From: Paracoccaceae bacterium
GTDB taxonomy: Bacteria > Pseudomonadota > Alphaproteobacteria > Rhodobacterales > Rhodobacteraceae
DNA length: 17,698 nucleotides
NCBI GenBank assembly: GCA_027069385.1
Contig: JALXER010000218.1
Span: 1 to 17,698, forward strand
Reading direction: 5' to 3'
Positions 7,167-13,162 of the stretch are shown in pieces. Position numbers and translations under genes: made by a program. The notes under the pieces were generated by a model. That model was not told where the DNA came from, ran no database searches, and saw nothing but the letters and a program-made list of their open reading frames with translations. Each line of letters opens with the position of its first letter. Within the stretch, counting starts at the first letter, position 1.

Positions 7167-7198
7167 TTTCATATTCCTGTCCAATGAATGGTTCGGGG

Positions 7199-7227
7199 CT
7201 TATAGCCGGATAAATTGTCGCGGTCAA
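7199..7227 (-). promoter_or_regulatory. Sigma70-type promoter of the small-protein/ABC exporter operon
   Basis: On the minus strand TTGACC (7222-7227) and TATAAG (7199-7204) lie 17 bases apart; each differs from consensus in one base. The predicted start is near 7192, giving a leader of about 140 nt before the ATG at 7052. This is the best promoter match noticed in the window. The AT-rich remainder (7228-7315) should also hold the promoter of the divergent plus-strand genes, where I could not choose a convincing -35/-10 pair. Confidence 0.65.
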
Positions 7228-7332
7228 CTGCGGATTGAAAAATTAACTTCTTTCGGAATCCGGTTGTTTATTTTATCAATTCAAGATTAACCTGCACCAT
7301 TACTTATCAAATACTTTATCCGGAGAGAATAC

Positions 7333-7773
7333 ATGGCCAAATTGACCGATGACCAGATTGTCGAAGCCTTTCAACCCCATTTGCAGCAGGGCGAAACCGT
7401 TTCGCGTTGGGCCTATGGTATCAAGCAACCCAGTATGGCGATTACCGTGCCGTTGATTGCGCTGGGTGTGCTGCCCGGTGTGATCGCCATGACCATGCTG
7501 ACCAAACATTTTCTGGTCGGGCTGACCGAAAAGCGCCTGATCGCGTTGCAGATCAAGGGATTCAGCAATGCCGAGGTCAAGGAAGTGATCGAGTATAACC
7601 GCGCCGGTTTTGCTGCCAACCCCGCCAACGTCAAGGACGGCAAGATATTCACATCCATCAACATCAAGGATGAAAGCAAACCCTTCAGGGTCAAATTTCA
7701 TCGGGCGTTTTCGAAAAACAACCGCCCCCATGCTCAGGCCATTATCGCGGCAATCGGCCCGCAAGGGGCGTAA
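7333..7773 (+). CDS. Membrane-associated protein with a bacterial PH-like domain
   Basis: A 146-residue protein. Its N-terminal part (about 15-30, 'LQQGETV') is followed by a hydrophobic segment at 35-56. Then comes 'FLVGLTEKRLIALQIKG' (60-76), the kind of strand-turn-strand found in bacterial PH-like (bPH/YokE-type) domains, where 'xxLTxxRLI' is typical. The remaining C-terminal half is polar. The membrane segment inserted in the domain is unusual. The start is supported by GGAG about 8 bases upstream. The next gene follows after 3 bases, so the two form an operon. The role is unknown; family assignment is by pattern only and moderate. Confidence 0.7.
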   Translation: MAKLTDDQIVEAFQPHLQQGETVSRWAYGIKQPSMAITVPLIALGVLPGVIAMTMLTKHFLVGLTEKRLIALQIKGFSNAEVKEVIEYNRAGFAANPANVKDGKIFTSINIKDESKPFRVKFHRAFSKNNRPHAQAIIAAIGPQGA

Positions 7774-7776
7774 GGT

Positions 7777-8022
7777 ATGGCTGCGACATGCCATTTCTGC
7801 GATGCGCGGGTGGTCGGGGAAACCTGCGGGTCATGCGGGCGTGATCAGGCGGCGCGACGCCGTGTTTGCGCGAAATGCAAAAAGATGACTCCGGTGGCCG
7901 AGCCGCAATGCAGCCATTGCGGCCAGACCTTCCGGAACGAGCTGCGCTGGAAAATTCCGGTGATCATGATCATGTTTGTAGTGGCGATCGGGGTATCTGT
8001 CGCGGTGCGGCTGAACCTTTAG
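7777..8022 (+). CDS. Small double zinc-ribbon protein with a C-terminal membrane anchor
   Basis: An 81-residue protein with four CxxC knuckles: Cys5/Cys8, Cys17/Cys20, Cys31/Cys34 and Cys45/Cys48. These are enough for two zinc ribbons. They are followed by a single membrane segment at about 60-76 with a short tail. The N-terminal ribbons should face the cytoplasm. The start lies 3 bases after the TAA of the PH-like gene, so the two are co-translated and may work together at the membrane (inference). Double zinc ribbons usually mediate protein or nucleic-acid contacts. No enzymatic motif is present. I do not recognise a named family. Confidence 0.77.
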   Translation: MAATCHFCDARVVGETCGSCGRDQAARRRVCAKCKKMTPVAEPQCSHCGQTFRNELRWKIPVIMIMFVVAIGVSVAVRLNL

Positions 8023-8084
8023 GTCGCTTGTCTTATGGCCTGTCTTGCCTTAAAACGCGCTGACTTTATGGATAAGGCTGACCG

Positions 8085-8966
8085 ATGACCACACCCGATC
8101 TGAGTAATGAAAAAGCCCGCGCTTCGGCGTGGTTTCGTGCGCTGCGCGACCAGATTTGCACCGCGTTCGAAGGGCTGGAGGACGCACAGGACCAAGGCCC
8201 GTTTGCCAACCTGCCTGCGGGGCGGTTTGAGGTCAAACCGACCACGCGCGAAAGCGGCGGCGGCGGGGAAATGGCGGTGATGCGTCAGGGGCGGGTGTTC
8301 GAAAAGGTCGGGGTGAATATCTCTACCGTTTTCGGCACATTGGGTGAGGCGGCGCAACGCTCTATGATGGCGCGGCCCGGGCTGGCAGGGCTGGCGGACG
8401 ACCCGCGTTTCTGGGCGGCGGGGATCTCGCTGGTGGCACATATGCGCTCGCCCAAAACACCGGCGGTGCATATGAATACCCGCATGTTCTGGACCCCGCA
8501 CGGCTGGTGGTTTGGCGGCGGGTCGGACCTGAACCCGATGGTCGAGGTGCCCGAGGACACGGCGTTTTTCCACGACCAGCAGAAACAGGCCTGTGATGCG
8601 CATGACCCCGAATACTATCCGCGCTTCAAGAAATGGGCCGACGAGTATTTCATGATCAAACACTGGAACGAGCCACGCGGCGTGGGCGGCATTTTCTATG
8701 ACGACCTGAACACCGGCGATTGGCAGGCCGATTTTGCCTTTACGCAGGATGTCGGGCGCGCCTTCCTGAAAGCCTTCGTGCCGCTGACCGAGAAACACAT
8801 GTTCGAGCCGTGGACGGATCAAGACCGCGAGGTGCAACTGATCAAACGGGGCCGCTATGCCGAGTTCAATCTGGTCTATGACCGTGGCACCATGTTCGGC
8901 CTGCAAACCGGCCATAACCCCGAGGCGGTGCTGATGTCGCTGCCGCCCGAATGCAAATGGCCCTAA
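8085..8966 (+). CDS. hemF: Oxygen-dependent coproporphyrinogen III oxidase
   Basis: A 293-residue protein matching the HemF family over its full usual length (about 300). HemF converts coproporphyrinogen III to protoporphyrinogen IX using O2, in the cytoplasm, as a homodimer. Visible hallmarks: the glycine-rich ESGGGGEMAVMRQGRVFEKVGVN region (56-78), HMNTRMF (129-135), WWFGGGSDLNP (141-151), and the family signature KKWADEYFMIKHWNEPRGVG (182-201) followed by GIFYDD; near the end RGRYAEFNLVYDRGT (255-269). The start ATG has a weak AAGG 8 bases before it. The stop lies 16 bases inside the next gene. Its oxygen requirement suggests an aerobic or facultative life. No regulatory motif for oxygen control could be identified in the 62-base gap upstream. 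Confidence 0.97.
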   Translation: MTTPDLSNEKARASAWFRALRDQICTAFEGLEDAQDQGPFANLPAGRFEVKPTTRESGGGGEMAVMRQGRVFEKVGVNISTVFGTLGEAAQRSMMARPGLAGLADDPRFWAAGISLVAHMRSPKTPAVHMNTRMFWTPHGWWFGGGSDLNPMVEVPEDTAFFHDQQKQACDAHDPEYYPRFKKWADEYFMIKHWNEPRGVGGIFYDDLNTGDWQADFAFTQDVGRAFLKAFVPLTEKHMFEPWTDQDREVQLIKRGRYAEFNLVYDRGTMFGLQTGHNPEAVLMSLPPECKWP

Positions 8967-10132
8967 GCCGCACCATTCCCTTTGACCGGCTTGACCGGTT
9001 TATCCGGTTGGTGCTGCCCGTCGGGTTGGCGGGGGTTTGGCTCTGGACCGCATATGGTGCGCTGACCCTTTACCAGCAGGAAAACATCTGGGGGGTCGGG
9101 GACTGGCTGATAAACTATCAGGGCGGTTTCGTGCGTCGTGGCCTTTCCGGAGAGGCGATCTATCGGGTTGCGTCGGGGCTTGGCGTCGGGCCGGGGGCTG
9201 TTGTTGCAGCCGTGCAGATTGCCCTTTACGCGGTGTTCTATCTGTTTGCCTATCTTTCCCTGCGCCGGCAAAACAACCTGCTGGCCTATCTGCTGGTGCT
9301 GGTTTCACCGGCAATCCTGAGCTTTCAACTGCATGATCCGCAGGGCGGTTATCGAAAAGAGATCCTGTTCTTTGCCCTGATGGCCCTGATGGTTTGGAGC
9401 GCAACCCGTCCGGACCCCCGCAAGCAGGAGCCGGTTTTGCTTGGCTGTCTGGCGGTGTTTCCACTGCTGATACTCAGCCATGAAATGCTGGCATTCTGGC
9501 TGCCTTACCCGTTGGCGGTCTATGTTTACACATTCGGGCTGTCGCGCAGACGTGCGATAATGCTGTTCGCGATCCTGTCGGGGTCGTTGCTGGCCTTTGC
9601 CCTTTCCGTCTATTTTCACGGTGATCAGGATATCGTTAGCGCCATCCGGGATTCCCTTGCAGGCACCCGTTTTGCCCAGAATCGCGGCTTGCCGGTTTCA
9701 AGCCCGCAAGCCGGAGCCATTGCCTGGCTGGCTGCGGATCCTGTGCATGGCAAGGCATTGGTGCAGGCCTATATCCTGATACGGGGCTATCTGGTCTATT
9801 ATCCGCAATCCGCCGTGCTGACCCTGATTGCCTTTGTCCCGTTAACCCGCCATTTCAAACAACTCGCCACATCCCGAATGGTTATGTTTCTGGTTCTGTC
9901 CAGCATTCTGACCAGCCTGATGCTGTTCGTGGTGGCCGCGGACTGGGGCCGGTTCATCTATACCCATGCGGTGGCGTTGTTCCTGCTGTCGCTGCTGGTG
10001 CCATCTTCGCCGGTACACGGTTCCGTCCGGATTTGGGTGGCCGGAATAACGCTTGTTCTGGTGATTGGCTATGCCGGCCTGTGGTTTCTGCCCCATTCCG
10101 GCAACGCCAACCCGTATCTGGTGTTGCGATGA
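8951..10132 (+). CDS. Polytopic membrane protein, possibly a GT-C-type glycosyltransferase-like protein
   Basis: A 393-residue hydrophobic protein with about ten membrane segments. It carries conserved-looking polar motifs in non-membrane loops: GDWLINYQGGFVRRGLSGE (50-68), HDPQGGYRKE (128-137), LSHEMLAFWLP (175-185) and DWGRFIYTH (331-339). Membrane proteins with an early loop 'DWxxNYxxGFxRRGLxG' and a late 'DWGRF' recur in bacteria. The Asp in the first loop after the first membrane helix is reminiscent of GT-C glycosyltransferases that use lipid-linked sugars. This is inference, and no substrate can be named. Translation starts at 8951 or at a second ATG at 8957, inside the end of hemF. 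The end overlaps the next gene by ATGA, so the three genes are probably one transcript. Confidence 0.75.
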   Translation: MQMALSRTIPFDRLDRFIRLVLPVGLAGVWLWTAYGALTLYQQENIWGVGDWLINYQGGFVRRGLSGEAIYRVASGLGVGPGAVVAAVQIALYAVFYLFAYLSLRRQNNLLAYLLVLVSPAILSFQLHDPQGGYRKEILFFALMALMVWSATRPDPRKQEPVLLGCLAVFPLLILSHEMLAFWLPYPLAVYVYTFGLSRRRAIMLFAILSGSLLAFALSVYFHGDQDIVSAIRDSLAGTRFAQNRGLPVSSPQAGAIAWLAADPVHGKALVQAYILIRGYLVYYPQSAVLTLIAFVPLTRHFKQLATSRMVMFLVLSSILTSLMLFVVAADWGRFIYTHAVALFLLSLLVPSSPVHGSVRIWVAGITLVLVIGYAGLWFLPHSGNANPYLVLR

Positions 10133-10722
10133 TGGCGGGGCGCATTGCCATACTGGGCTGGGGCTCGCTGATCTGGGATCTGGAGATCCTGACCCCGCAT
10201 GTGCGCGGAGACTGGCATATGTCGGGCGGACCGGCCCTGCCGATGGAGTTCAGCCGCGTGTCGCCCAAGCGCAAACAGGCGCTGGCCGTGTGTCTGGACC
10301 CCGAAGTCGGGGTAGATTGCCCGACCCATGCGATTGCCTCGGTGCGGGGCGACATTGCGCGGGCGCGCGATGACCTGGCCGCGCGGGAACGCGCGCCGCT
10401 GCACCGGATTGGTGCGTTTCATCGTGACGGTGTTGCGGCGGGGCGCATGCCTGCGGTGGTTGCGCGGGTGCGCGCATGGTGTGACAGCACCGGTTGGGCC
10501 GGTGCGGTCTGGACCGATCTGGAGCCGAATTTTCTGGCCGAAACCGGCCAGCCCTATACGGTTGTGGCGGGGATCGCCTATCTGAAAACCCTGACCGGCG
10601 AAAGCCTGTACGAAGCCTATCACTATATCCAGAACGCGCCCGCACAAACCCGCACGCCGCTGCGAACCGCCCTGCAGGATGACCCGTGGTGGGCCGGACT
10701 GGGGCTAACCCTGCGCCGGTAG
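10129..10722 (+). CDS. Gamma-glutamylcyclotransferase-like protein
   Basis: A 197-residue protein that begins MMAGRIAILGWGSLIWD. The 'GWGSL' after a hydrophobic strand corresponds to the YGSL substrate-loop start of the gamma-glutamylcyclotransferase fold. 'PMEFSRVSPKR' (39-49), 'AVWTDLEPNF' (127-136) and a terminal helical 'YEAYHYIQNAP' (161-171) fit a known family of small bacterial proteins of this type. Cellular substrate unknown. The frame is open back to 10033, but the ATG at 10129 (or 10132) is chosen because it overlaps the stop of the upstream gene as ATGA and removes a non-family N-terminus encoded inside that gene. Its 3' end overlaps the end of the convergent gene by 18 bases. Confidence 0.72.
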   Translation: MMAGRIAILGWGSLIWDLEILTPHVRGDWHMSGGPALPMEFSRVSPKRKQALAVCLDPEVGVDCPTHAIASVRGDIARARDDLAARERAPLHRIGAFHRDGVAAGRMPAVVARVRAWCDSTGWAGAVWTDLEPNFLAETGQPYTVVAGIAYLKTLTGESLYEAYHYIQNAPAQTRTPLRTALQDDPWWAGLGLTLRR

Positions 10723-11238
10723 TTCGGGCGGGGTGATATCGCCGACCGCGAACGGGGTGGTGGTGGGGGAGTCAAGCGCCTCGATCACGCCACGGCTGAT
10801 TTCGGCATTGGTCAGCCAGCGCCGGTAACCGGCCTCGACCATGCGGCCCAGAATGACGTCTTGCCGGCTGATCCCGCTGCGCAAGGCAGGGCTGCGCCTG
10901 GCCAAGGTTGCCGGAATGGCGGCGGCCTGTCCATGCACCCGCAGCGAATGCCCGCCCTTTGAAAGCTTGCTTTCCAGATGTTCGGCCAGCCACATCCCGT
11001 TCAGATGCAACCACGAAATGACCAGATCAAAAGCGGGCATCGGCACCAGCGCCCCAAGAGTATCGCACTGGTTTGTCCAGTCCAGCACCCAAGGGATGGC
11101 ACCGGTTTCCTGTGCCAGCGCATGGGGATGACGCGCACCCAGAACGACCCGATCGGCGCGGGCGGCAACAAAACGGCTGGCATCGGCCATTATGCCGGTT
11201 CCCCCGACGATCAGCACATTGCCAAACCGGTCAGCCAT
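10705..11238 (-). CDS. Rossmann-fold short-chain dehydrogenase-like protein
   Basis: A 177-residue protein starting MADRFGNVLIVGGTGIMAD. The beta strand plus GGTGxxA (residues 12-17) is a dinucleotide-binding P-loop of the extended/atypical SDR type. 'VVLGAR' and an acidic 'VLDWTN' follow where strands beta2/beta3 are expected. I see no catalytic YxxxK, and the protein is shorter than usual SDRs (about 250), so it may be a binding protein rather than an enzyme. The start at 11238 is preferred over an upstream in-frame one because it overlaps the rimM stop by 8 bases, making it the last gene of the ffh-rpsP-rimM unit. The 3' end overlaps the convergent cyclotransferase-like gene by 18 bases, with no terminator in view. 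Confidence 0.73.
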   Translation of the reverse strand: MADRFGNVLIVGGTGIMADASRFVAARADRVVLGARHPHALAQETGAIPWVLDWTNQCDTLGALVPMPAFDLVISWLHLNGMWLAEHLESKLSKGGHSLRVHGQAAAIPATLARRSPALRSGISRQDVILGRMVEAGYRRWLTNAEISRGVIEALDSPTTTPFAVGDITPPELPAQG

Positions 11239-11755
11239 CGGTTGGCTCGGGGAACAGCCCCTCGGGCGGGTCGGCAATGATCTTGCCTGCCTCAAGGTCG
11301 ATGGTGGGCACATGAGTGCGGGTAAAGGGCAGCAGGGCCGGCTCTTTCATGCGGCGGCCCGTGATTTCCAATATATCACCGGCACCGAAATCCTGCACCG
11401 ACTTCACGCGGCCCAGCTCGGCCCCGCCGGTGTCAAGCACCGTCATGCCGATCAGGTCCGAATGATAGTATTCGTCATCGGGCAGGGATGGCAGCTTGTC
11501 CCGATGGGTATAAAGACGGGTGCCGCGCAGGGCATCGGCCTGTTCCTTGTCATGAACACCGCTGATTTTGGCGGCAAATCCACCTTTGACATTGCGGGTA
11601 AGCACGATTTCATGCGATGCGCCCGCTTCGGTCTGCAAGGGAGAATAGCCTTCAATCGCTGCGGGATCGGCGCAAAAGGATTTGAGCCGCACCTCGCCGC
11701 GCACGCCAAAAGCCCCCATGATGGCACCGACACAAATTAGGTTTTCGTCTTTCAC
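11231..11755 (-). CDS. rimM: Ribosome maturation factor RimM
   Basis: A 174-residue protein of usual RimM length. It opens with (V)KDENLICVGAIMGAFGVRGE, the conserved N-terminal RimM barrel motif, continues with 'VRLKSFCADP', and ends with a PRC-barrel domain (about 92-165) containing 'YYHSDLIGMTVLD' and 'PEGLF' near the C-terminus. RimM binds S19 in the 30S head and assists 16S rRNA maturation. The start is the GTG at 11753-11755, with AGGAG about 6 bases before it; an in-frame extension to 11803 has no family match. It follows rpsP after a gap of 135 bases that holds a C/G-rich hairpin repeat, and overlaps the next gene by 8 bases. Confidence 0.95.
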   Translation of the reverse strand: MKDENLICVGAIMGAFGVRGEVRLKSFCADPAAIEGYSPLQTEAGASHEIVLTRNVKGGFAAKISGVHDKEQADALRGTRLYTHRDKLPSLPDDEYYHSDLIGMTVLDTGGAELGRVKSVQDFGAGDILEITGRRMKEPALLPFTRTHVPTIDLEAGKIIADPPEGLFPEPTDG

Positions 11756-11813
11756 GACCTGCTCCTGCAATGGTTTGGTCTGAAATATGCCCCTGCGCGG
11801 CAACGCGCAAGGT

Positions 11814-11880
11814 CCGGCGCGTTCCTCCCCCCCGCTTGCGGGGGGGGGGTTAGGAGGGGGGGGAGTAGAAGGGGGTGCCG
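11814..11880. repeat. C/G-homopolymer hairpin repeat between rpsP and rimM
   Basis: Seven C (11827-11833), the short linker GCTTGC, then ten G (11840-11849) form a stem of at least 7 bp. After TTAGGA come another eight G (11856-11863) and a G5 run at 11871-11875. Outer CCGGC and GCCGG flank the whole. The 'CCCGCTTGCGGG...TTAGG...GGGG' layout resembles palindromic intergenic repeats that I recall from several alphaproteobacteria. On the transcribed (minus) strand it is a GC hairpin without a T tract. Confidence 0.65.
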
Positions 11881-11890
11881 GAACCGCCCC

Positions 11891-12268
11891 TTATGCTTCG
11901 GCTGCTTCTTCAGCCGGTGCTTCGGCAGCTTCGGCTGCCTTGGCGGCTTTTTCTTCAGCGCGTTCAACAGCGGCCTTGTGCGGCGCGCCTTTCTTGGGGT
12001 TGTTGCGTGATTTCTTGTCGATCACGCCAGCGGCTTCCAGAAAGCGCGACACGCGATCGGTTACCTGCGCGCCCTGATCCATCCAGTGTTTCACACGATC
12101 CAGATCGATTTTCACGCGATTTTCATCGTCTTTGGGGAGCATCGGGCTGTAGGTGCCGATTTTCTCGATAAAGCGGCCGTCGCGCGGCATGCGGCCATCG
12201 GCCACAACGATGCGATAGAACGGGCGTTTCTTGGAACCGCCACGGGCCAGACGAATTTTAACTGCCAT
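11891..12268 (-). CDS. rpsP: 30S ribosomal protein S16
   Basis: A 125-residue protein. Residues 1-82 match bS16: MAVKIRLARGGSKKRPFYRI, then VVADGRMPRDGRFIEKIGTYSPM, then a segment with 'DRVKHWMDQGAQVTDRV'. From about residue 84 there is a lysine-rich stretch, then an Ala/Glu-rich tail to 125, an extension common in alphaproteobacterial S16. S16 is an early-binding assembly protein of the 30S body. The start is secure, with AAGGAG 8 bases before the ATG. It lies 49 bases after the chorismate mutase gene, across a palindromic repeat, and upstream of rimM. Confidence 0.97.
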   Translation of the reverse strand: MAVKIRLARGGSKKRPFYRIVVADGRMPRDGRFIEKIGTYSPMLPKDDENRVKIDLDRVKHWMDQGAQVTDRVSRFLEAAGVIDKKSRNNPKKGAPHKAAVERAEEKAAKAAEAAEAPAEEAAEA

Positions 12269-12297
12269 TTTGTTTTCTCCTTAAGATGGCTGGGGAT

Positions 12298-12321
12298 GGT
12301 GGGTGCAAGCACCCACCCTAC
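12298..12321. repeat. Palindromic intergenic repeat of GTAGGGTG type, copy 2
   Basis: Arms GGTGGGTGC (12298-12306) and GCACCCACC (12309-12317) are a perfect 9-bp inverted repeat around AA. On the minus strand the element is entered as GTAGGGTGGGTGC, and its TAG (12318-12320) is the stop codon of the chorismate mutase gene. It shares layout and the GTAGGGTG edge with the copy at 5020-5047, while the stem core and loop differ. Confidence 0.7.
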
Positions 12322-12623
12322 GTTTCGTTATCCTTGATATGCTTGTGGTGCCTGATGACCTCGGAAATGACGAAGTTCAGGAATTTTTTGGCAAATTCGG
12401 GGTCTAGTTTGGCTTTGCCTGCCAATTCTTCCAGCCGTGCAATCTGCGTGGCCTCGCGGGCCGGGTCGGATGCGGGCAGGTCGTGTTCTGCCTTCAAACG
12501 CCCCACGGCCTGTGTGTGTTTAAAGCGTTCGCCAAGCGTATAGACCAGAATGGAATCCAGCCGGTCGATGCTTTCGCGATGCTCGGCCAGCAATTCGGCG
12601 GCCTTGATCTGGTCGGGGGTCAT
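12318..12623 (-). CDS. Chorismate mutase, AroQ class
   Basis: A 101-residue, all-helical protein of AroQ size. The active-site pattern can be followed by comparison with the E. coli P-protein mutase domain: Arg16 in HRESIDRLD, Arg33, Lys44 in GRLKAEHDLP, and Asp53, Arg56, Glu57 in DPAREA. Ser87 lies in the last helix, where the family carries an active-site Ser. It rearranges chorismate to prephenate, the branch to phenylalanine and tyrosine, in the cytoplasm. No fused dehydratase or dehydrogenase is present. The start codon overlaps the stop of the upstream acetyltransferase gene as ATGA, so translation is coupled. Its stop codon is part of the palindromic repeat that follows. aroA, an earlier enzyme of the pathway, is 12 kb away. 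Confidence 0.9.
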   Translation of the reverse strand: MTPDQIKAAELLAEHRESIDRLDSILVYTLGERFKHTQAVGRLKAEHDLPASDPAREATQIARLEELAGKAKLDPEFAKKFLNFVISEVIRHHKHIKDNET

Positions 12624-13162
12624 GGGCGGGCCTCCTTGAAATGGCGATAGATATAGCCCTCGCCCTCTTCATCCGCGAACGGATCAAAGGAATCACTGTC
12701 CTGCACGGCCCCCAGACGTTCGGCCAGCCGGATTGAACGGGCATTTTCAACGTCGATATAGCTGACAAAGCTGTCCAGTTCCAGCACATCGAACATATAG
12801 TCGCGCGCCGCGACCGAGGCTTCAAAGGCATAGCCCTGCCCCTCGTGCGCGCCATCCCAGATCGACCAGCTAAGCTCGGGCGCGGGCCAGTCGCCCGGGT
12901 ACCACGGGCCGGCATTGGCGATGGCCTGACCGGTGGATTTCAGTTCGGCGGCAAACATGCCGAACCCGCGAATATCCCATTGGCCAACCACGCTGGCAAA
13001 GGCCCGCCACGCCCGCCCGAGCGGCACAGGCCCGCCCACAAAGCGACCGCGTTCGGACATCAGAAAGGCGATAAAGCCATCCGCATCGCGGGCCTCGGGT
13101 TTGCGCAGGATCAGGCGCTCGGTTTCCAGTATCAGGCGATCTGTTTGCAGCGTCGGGGTCAT
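12620..13162 (-). CDS. GNAT-family acetyltransferase (RimJ/RimL type), second copy
   Basis: A 180-residue protein with the RimJ/RimL layout: 'TERLILRKPEARDADGF' (14-30), a central 'PELSWSIWDGAHEGQGYAFEA' segment (95-115) holding the acetyl-CoA loop, and 'VENARSIRLAERLGA' (138-152) with the conserved Asn140 and Ser143. It should transfer an acetyl group to an amine; the target is unknown. It is a paralogue of the adjacent acetyltransferase of the same length. Its N-terminus is odd: TDRLIL (7-12) is followed by TERLIL (14-19), produced by a 21-base tandem duplication. It starts inside an ATGA overlap with the other acetyltransferase and ends in one with chorismate mutase. Confidence 0.87.
   Translation of the reverse strand: MTPTLQTDRLILETERLILRKPEARDADGFIAFLMSERGRFVGGPVPLGRAWRAFASVVGQWDIRGFGMFAAELKSTGQAIANAGPWYPGDWPAPELSWSIWDGAHEGQGYAFEASVAARDYMFDVLELDSFVSYIDVENARSIRLAERLGAVQDSDSFDPFADEEGEGYIYRHFKEARP
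13110..13151. repeat. 21-base tandem duplication at the start of an acetyltransferase gene
   Basis: Positions 13110-13130 and 13131-13151 align without gaps at 17 of 21 bases (both begin ATCAGGCG). The period is exactly seven codons, so the frame is kept and the protein shows TDRLIL/TERLIL in tandem. Confidence 0.6.

Larger units (their letters stand above)
7078..7177 (-). promoter_or_regulatory. Long inverted repeat framing the leader ORF (candidate attenuator or translation switch)
   Basis: The segment 7163-7177 (TCATTTTCATATTCC on the plus strand) is complementary to 7078-7095 (GGAATATG, seven A, TGA) except that the second arm carries three extra A. It forms 12 bp, then a 3-nt bulge, then 3 bp, around a 67-nt loop. 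In the minus-strand RNA the 5' arm contains the Shine-Dalgarno-like AGGA and both candidate ATGs of the leader ORF. The 3' arm contains a run of seven U and ends 11 nt before the ribosome binding site of the 61-codon gene. Pairing would hide the leader ORF start. Confidence 0.5.

Noticed and set aside
7009..7227. 72-codon minus-strand ORF over the leader region
   Set aside because: Its TTG start lies inside the -35 box of the predicted promoter, so the transcript cannot contain it; the composition looks random.
7614..7888. Plus-strand ORF over the junction of the PH-like and zinc-ribbon genes
   Set aside because: Out of frame with both well supported genes and without family features.
8045..8072. 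TTGCCT-16-TATGGA as a promoter for hemF
   Set aside because: The -10 match is poor and the predicted start would be only about 6 bases before the ATG; not good enough to list.
8019..8915. 298-codon minus-strand ORF antisense to hemF
   Set aside because: Antisense to a fully recognisable HemF; no ribosome binding site or family features.
10033..10128. Upstream extension of the cyclotransferase-like gene
   Set aside because: Encoded wholly within the preceding membrane-protein gene; the ATGA overlap at 10129 is the natural start.
11239..11313. Upstream extension of the Rossmann-fold protein
   Set aside because: Extra 25 residues are Arg/Pro/Ser-rich, lie inside rimM, and precede the normal start of the nucleotide-binding strand.
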